Assembly (NCBI GenBank): GCA_916700875.1
Contig: CAKAKS010000039.1
Location: 7,899,544 to 7,963,543 of the forward strand
Length of the DNA: 64,000 bases
Reading direction: 5' to 3'
Origin: Sebastes aleutianus
Lineage: Eukaryota; Chordata; Actinopteri; Perciformes; Sebastidae
Below are positions 62,201 to 64,000 of the stretch, in pieces. The position numbers and the translations under genes are program-made. Numbering within the stretch: position 1 is the first letter of the stretch; every line of letters starts with the position of its first letter. The notes under the pieces are model-generated. The model was not told the DNA's origin. It ran no database searches and saw nothing but the letters and a program-made list of their open reading frames with translations.

Positions 62201-63829
62201 TTTCTTTCAGTTTGGGCTCCCATCGCTCTGACCGTTGTTTTAGTGGCTGCAGCGACGCTGTGTAAGGAGCAGGGAATCACGGTCGTCGGCATCTGCTGTG
62301 TCTATGAAGTGTTTGTTGCGCAAGGGGTAAGGCTTCAAAACTTGGTCACTCTGTTCCTTTTGGTCACACCTGCTACATGAAAACATGGCTGGCTTTTTGC
62401 TATTGAGTTCGTTTTTAGCATAAATTTAAAGATAGTGTTAACAAGCAGTTGCCACCTGGATTAGGTTATGGTTAGATAGTATATCAGACAGATACATATC
62501 TAGCACTAAACAAGCCTTAATCCTCTGAACCCCAAGGACTTTCAGGGTGTTTTTTTGCTCCTGTCACATTTTACTCACTGCGGCCTCGTTTTTCACTACA
62601 ATATAGAAGTCCTGGACTTCTATGGAAACACAATCGTGGCTAGAACTAGAGAGAACTTAAATGAATTTTGTGAAGTTGAATTTCTTTGATAATGTATTTT
62701 ACAAAAATTGGAAAACACAATACAACATTTTTCCAACTGGCCACAAGTGTTACCAATATTGGGGGGAAAATTGAGGCTCCATGTGCTATACATATTGAAC
62801 CATTTACATTTTTTACAACCTCCACTTAACAACCTTTCCTTTCAAACCCGACAGCGGTTTTGGGGGTTCGCCAAAGATCACTATTTAAAAAGATTGAATA
62901 GCCTATTTTTGTTGCTACTCAGTACGCAACATTCTGTTTAAACCTGTTATTTCGGCACAGTTGCAGATAAAGATCAGGCTAAACTAATATGATTAGTAGT
63001 AGACTATTTGTAGAATTAGATTATAGTGGTGCGTAGGATTGTTTCTAACTTGTGTGATCCAAACATTTCCAATAACACCAGAGCGTTATAAAGTCCAAAA
63101 GTCAAAATGTTTTGAAAAAAGATTGATGTAATCATTTCAAAAATTGGTAACATGTTTTTTATCTAACAGAATATTCTGCTTCAATCCATATTTGTTGGCG
63201 TTTAGCCTTTCAAAAACAATATTTTGCTCTCTTGCTTACCAAACATGAAGGGAGGCCTGCAACTGTAACGGGGCGGTCTAGCAGCAATCTAACAGCATCA
63301 TAAATTATATTTATTTAACCACAATAACAAAAAACACACTATTATGGTAAGTCGTTACAAAAAAAGATCATATTATGTATCTGCATGCGCTTGGCGAATT
63401 CGTCATTTTCAGAAGAAAATGAAAGCGACGAGATATGTTCAATAAAGAAAGTTGATTTAACAAAAAAAGGCTAACTCATTTAATACACTGAATCATGGGG
63501 AGGAGAGGGGGGGCTTCAAGGAAAATAGGTTGAGAACCACTGATTTAAAGTATAAAAAAAAGTGGAATTTAAATCTGAAAATATGTCATAACCATTAACA
63601 CTATAATGCTGAGTTGACCCTTCCTTCCTGTGTTTCTCCTGTTGCTGTTCTCTCAGTTTACCTTGCCCATGCTGTTGGACACACTGCGGCAAGTTTTGCA
63701 GGGTAAAGACGGTTTCCCCTATGCCGTCCTGCAAACTCTGCTAAAGCTCATTGTCCTCGTCATCAGCACCCTGCTGCTCGTCATCGTCAGGGTCCAAGTC
63801 ATCCAGTCCCAGCTTCCTGTCTTCACCAG
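53141..63829 (+). CDS. tmtc3: protein O-mannosyltransferase TMTC3, N-terminal half (runs off window)
   Basis: TMTC3 is a multi-pass ER membrane enzyme that O-mannosylates cadherins; its C-terminal TPR repeats lie beyond the window. The coding exons are 53141-53329 (start), 54014-54232, 58927-59026, 62211-62326 and 63657-63829, all GT-AG with closing phases: 265 codons plus two bases of about 900 expected. Matches to human include CGFVFDDVSAILDNKDL (first luminal loop, acidic DD pair typical of GT-C transferases), SYRPLTVLTFRLNYL (54014), VVGRAELLSSIF (58927), ATLCKEQGITVVGICCVYEV (62211) and RVQVIQSQLPVFTR (63657). Hydrophobic segments are evident at residues about 8-25 and in each later exon. 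It is divergently arranged with CEP290. Confidence 0.95.
53398..53757. mobile_element. hAT-like MITE (CTGGGCAATATA family)
   Basis: The left end is GGCTGGGCAATATAGCGAT; the right end in reverse complement is CCAGGGCTAGGTGATATAG. The interior is about 330 bp with ATATCG-rich subterminal parts and no ORF. It is in TMTC3 intron 53330-54013. Confidence 0.75.
54233..56510 (+). other. TMTC3 intron, no exon seen
   Basis: No TMTC3 exon or other gene is recognised. Pieces around 54,890-55,260 repeat CGTACGAGTG-like phrases and may be decayed mobile DNA. ORFs here are short and unsupported. Confidence 0.55.
56522..57003. mobile_element. hAT-like MITE
   Basis: The left part AGGGCTGTTGCGGTGAAGG...CCCCTGCGGTGA...TGGCTCAACAGCGC pairs with the right part (CCCCTGCGGTTGGCTTGTCA...GTGACAGCCCAT) in inverted orientation. 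No ORF. Ends are accurate to about 10 bp. Confidence 0.6.
58555..58775. mobile_element. short hAT-like MITE with (GTCT)n
   Basis: The ends are TAGGGCTGTCCTGAATACC on the left and TTAGGGCTGACCCAAATGC on the right (reverse complement). It carries a GTCT microsatellite at about 58,624-58,652. It sits about 150 bp upstream of TMTC3 exon 58927-59026. Confidence 0.65.
59109..59460. repeat. dispersed fish repeat fragment
   Basis: It contains GGAGGGAATTTCTCAAATTT, TCAAAAGGTCAAGGTCATTG and TTTGGCCATAACTCAAGAAT, phrases I associate with an abundant fish repeat. No ORF. The rest of the intron to 60,680 shows no exon. Confidence 0.5.
60681..61361 (+). repeat. dispersed fold-ended repeat, longest copy
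   Basis: It starts TTGGGCTGTCAATCGATTAA and ends GCGTTTACTTTGACAGCCC, so the ends are short inverted repeats of GGGCTGTCAA. It is the fullest of the four related copies in the window, in the TMTC3 intron 59027-62210. Confidence 0.8.
62327..63656 (+). other. TMTC3 intron, nothing identified
   Basis: I see no exon, RNA gene or clear repeat boundary in this intron. Short ORFs here are not splice-consistent with TMTC3. Confidence 0.5.
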
Positions 63830-64000
63830 GTAGGCAGCATTATCCCATCAGCAGCAACAAAATGCTGCTTAAATTGCATTTCAGTCTTACAACCTTTTAA
63901 AGTGTTTTTCTCCCTGCTTGCCAACTACATTGTTTTTTATTGGTGTATCGGGAATTGATTTTACAGATCAAATACACTAAAGGCTTACATTTCACAGTCA

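Overview
This is a nuclear window from a ray-finned fish, most likely a percomorph teleost. The evidence is the spliced gene structure with short exons and GT-AG introns, and a dense background of fish-type short inverted-repeat transposons and LINE 3' tails. Every gene model below was built by reading exons, splice sites and codon phase directly and comparing them with the human proteins from memory. No database search was run.

The layout is a conserved vertebrate gene block (human 12q21.32): RLIG1 (C12orf29), CEP290, TMTC3. (1) About 1-1,687 holds no recognisable exon, only repeats. (2) RLIG1, + strand, 1,688-6,003: six exons covering all but about the first 30 codons; the first exon lies left of the window. 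The catalytic KLDG motif is intact. (3) CEP290, - strand, 6,676-49,530: complete from start to stop. Fifty-two conserved coding exons join in frame to 2,439 codons plus stop. A further open, in-phase 783-nt segment (12,657-13,439) sits between two exons that are joined directly in the human protein. (4) An intergenic promoter region, about 49,540-53,115, carries a roughly 350-bp tandem repeat that triplicates an ETS-type site, a roughly 484-bp tandem repeat and a TTAA-flanked MITE. (5) TMTC3, + strand, 53,141 to beyond the right edge: five coding exons (265 codons) of the N-terminal membrane half.

RLIG1 and CEP290 converge tail to tail, with poly(A) signals only about 35-75 bp apart. CEP290 and TMTC3 diverge head to head. 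The three proteins do not share a pathway: RLIG1 is a 5'-3' RNA ligase, CEP290 a ciliary transition-zone and centriolar-satellite scaffold, and TMTC3 an ER-membrane O-mannosyltransferase. Their linkage is synteny.

The most unusual items are: the large acidic in-frame CEP290 exon candidate; a 21-nt in-frame microexon candidate in CEP290 (41,115-41,135); a fold-back copy of a CEP290 exon beside its own acceptor (27,508-27,782); small duplications that copied CEP290 splice donors; and the triplicated ETS motif. I see no CRISPR array, prokaryotic-type system or complete autonomous transposon. No new multi-gene system is visible, so the novelty here is at the level of exon structure and repeats.
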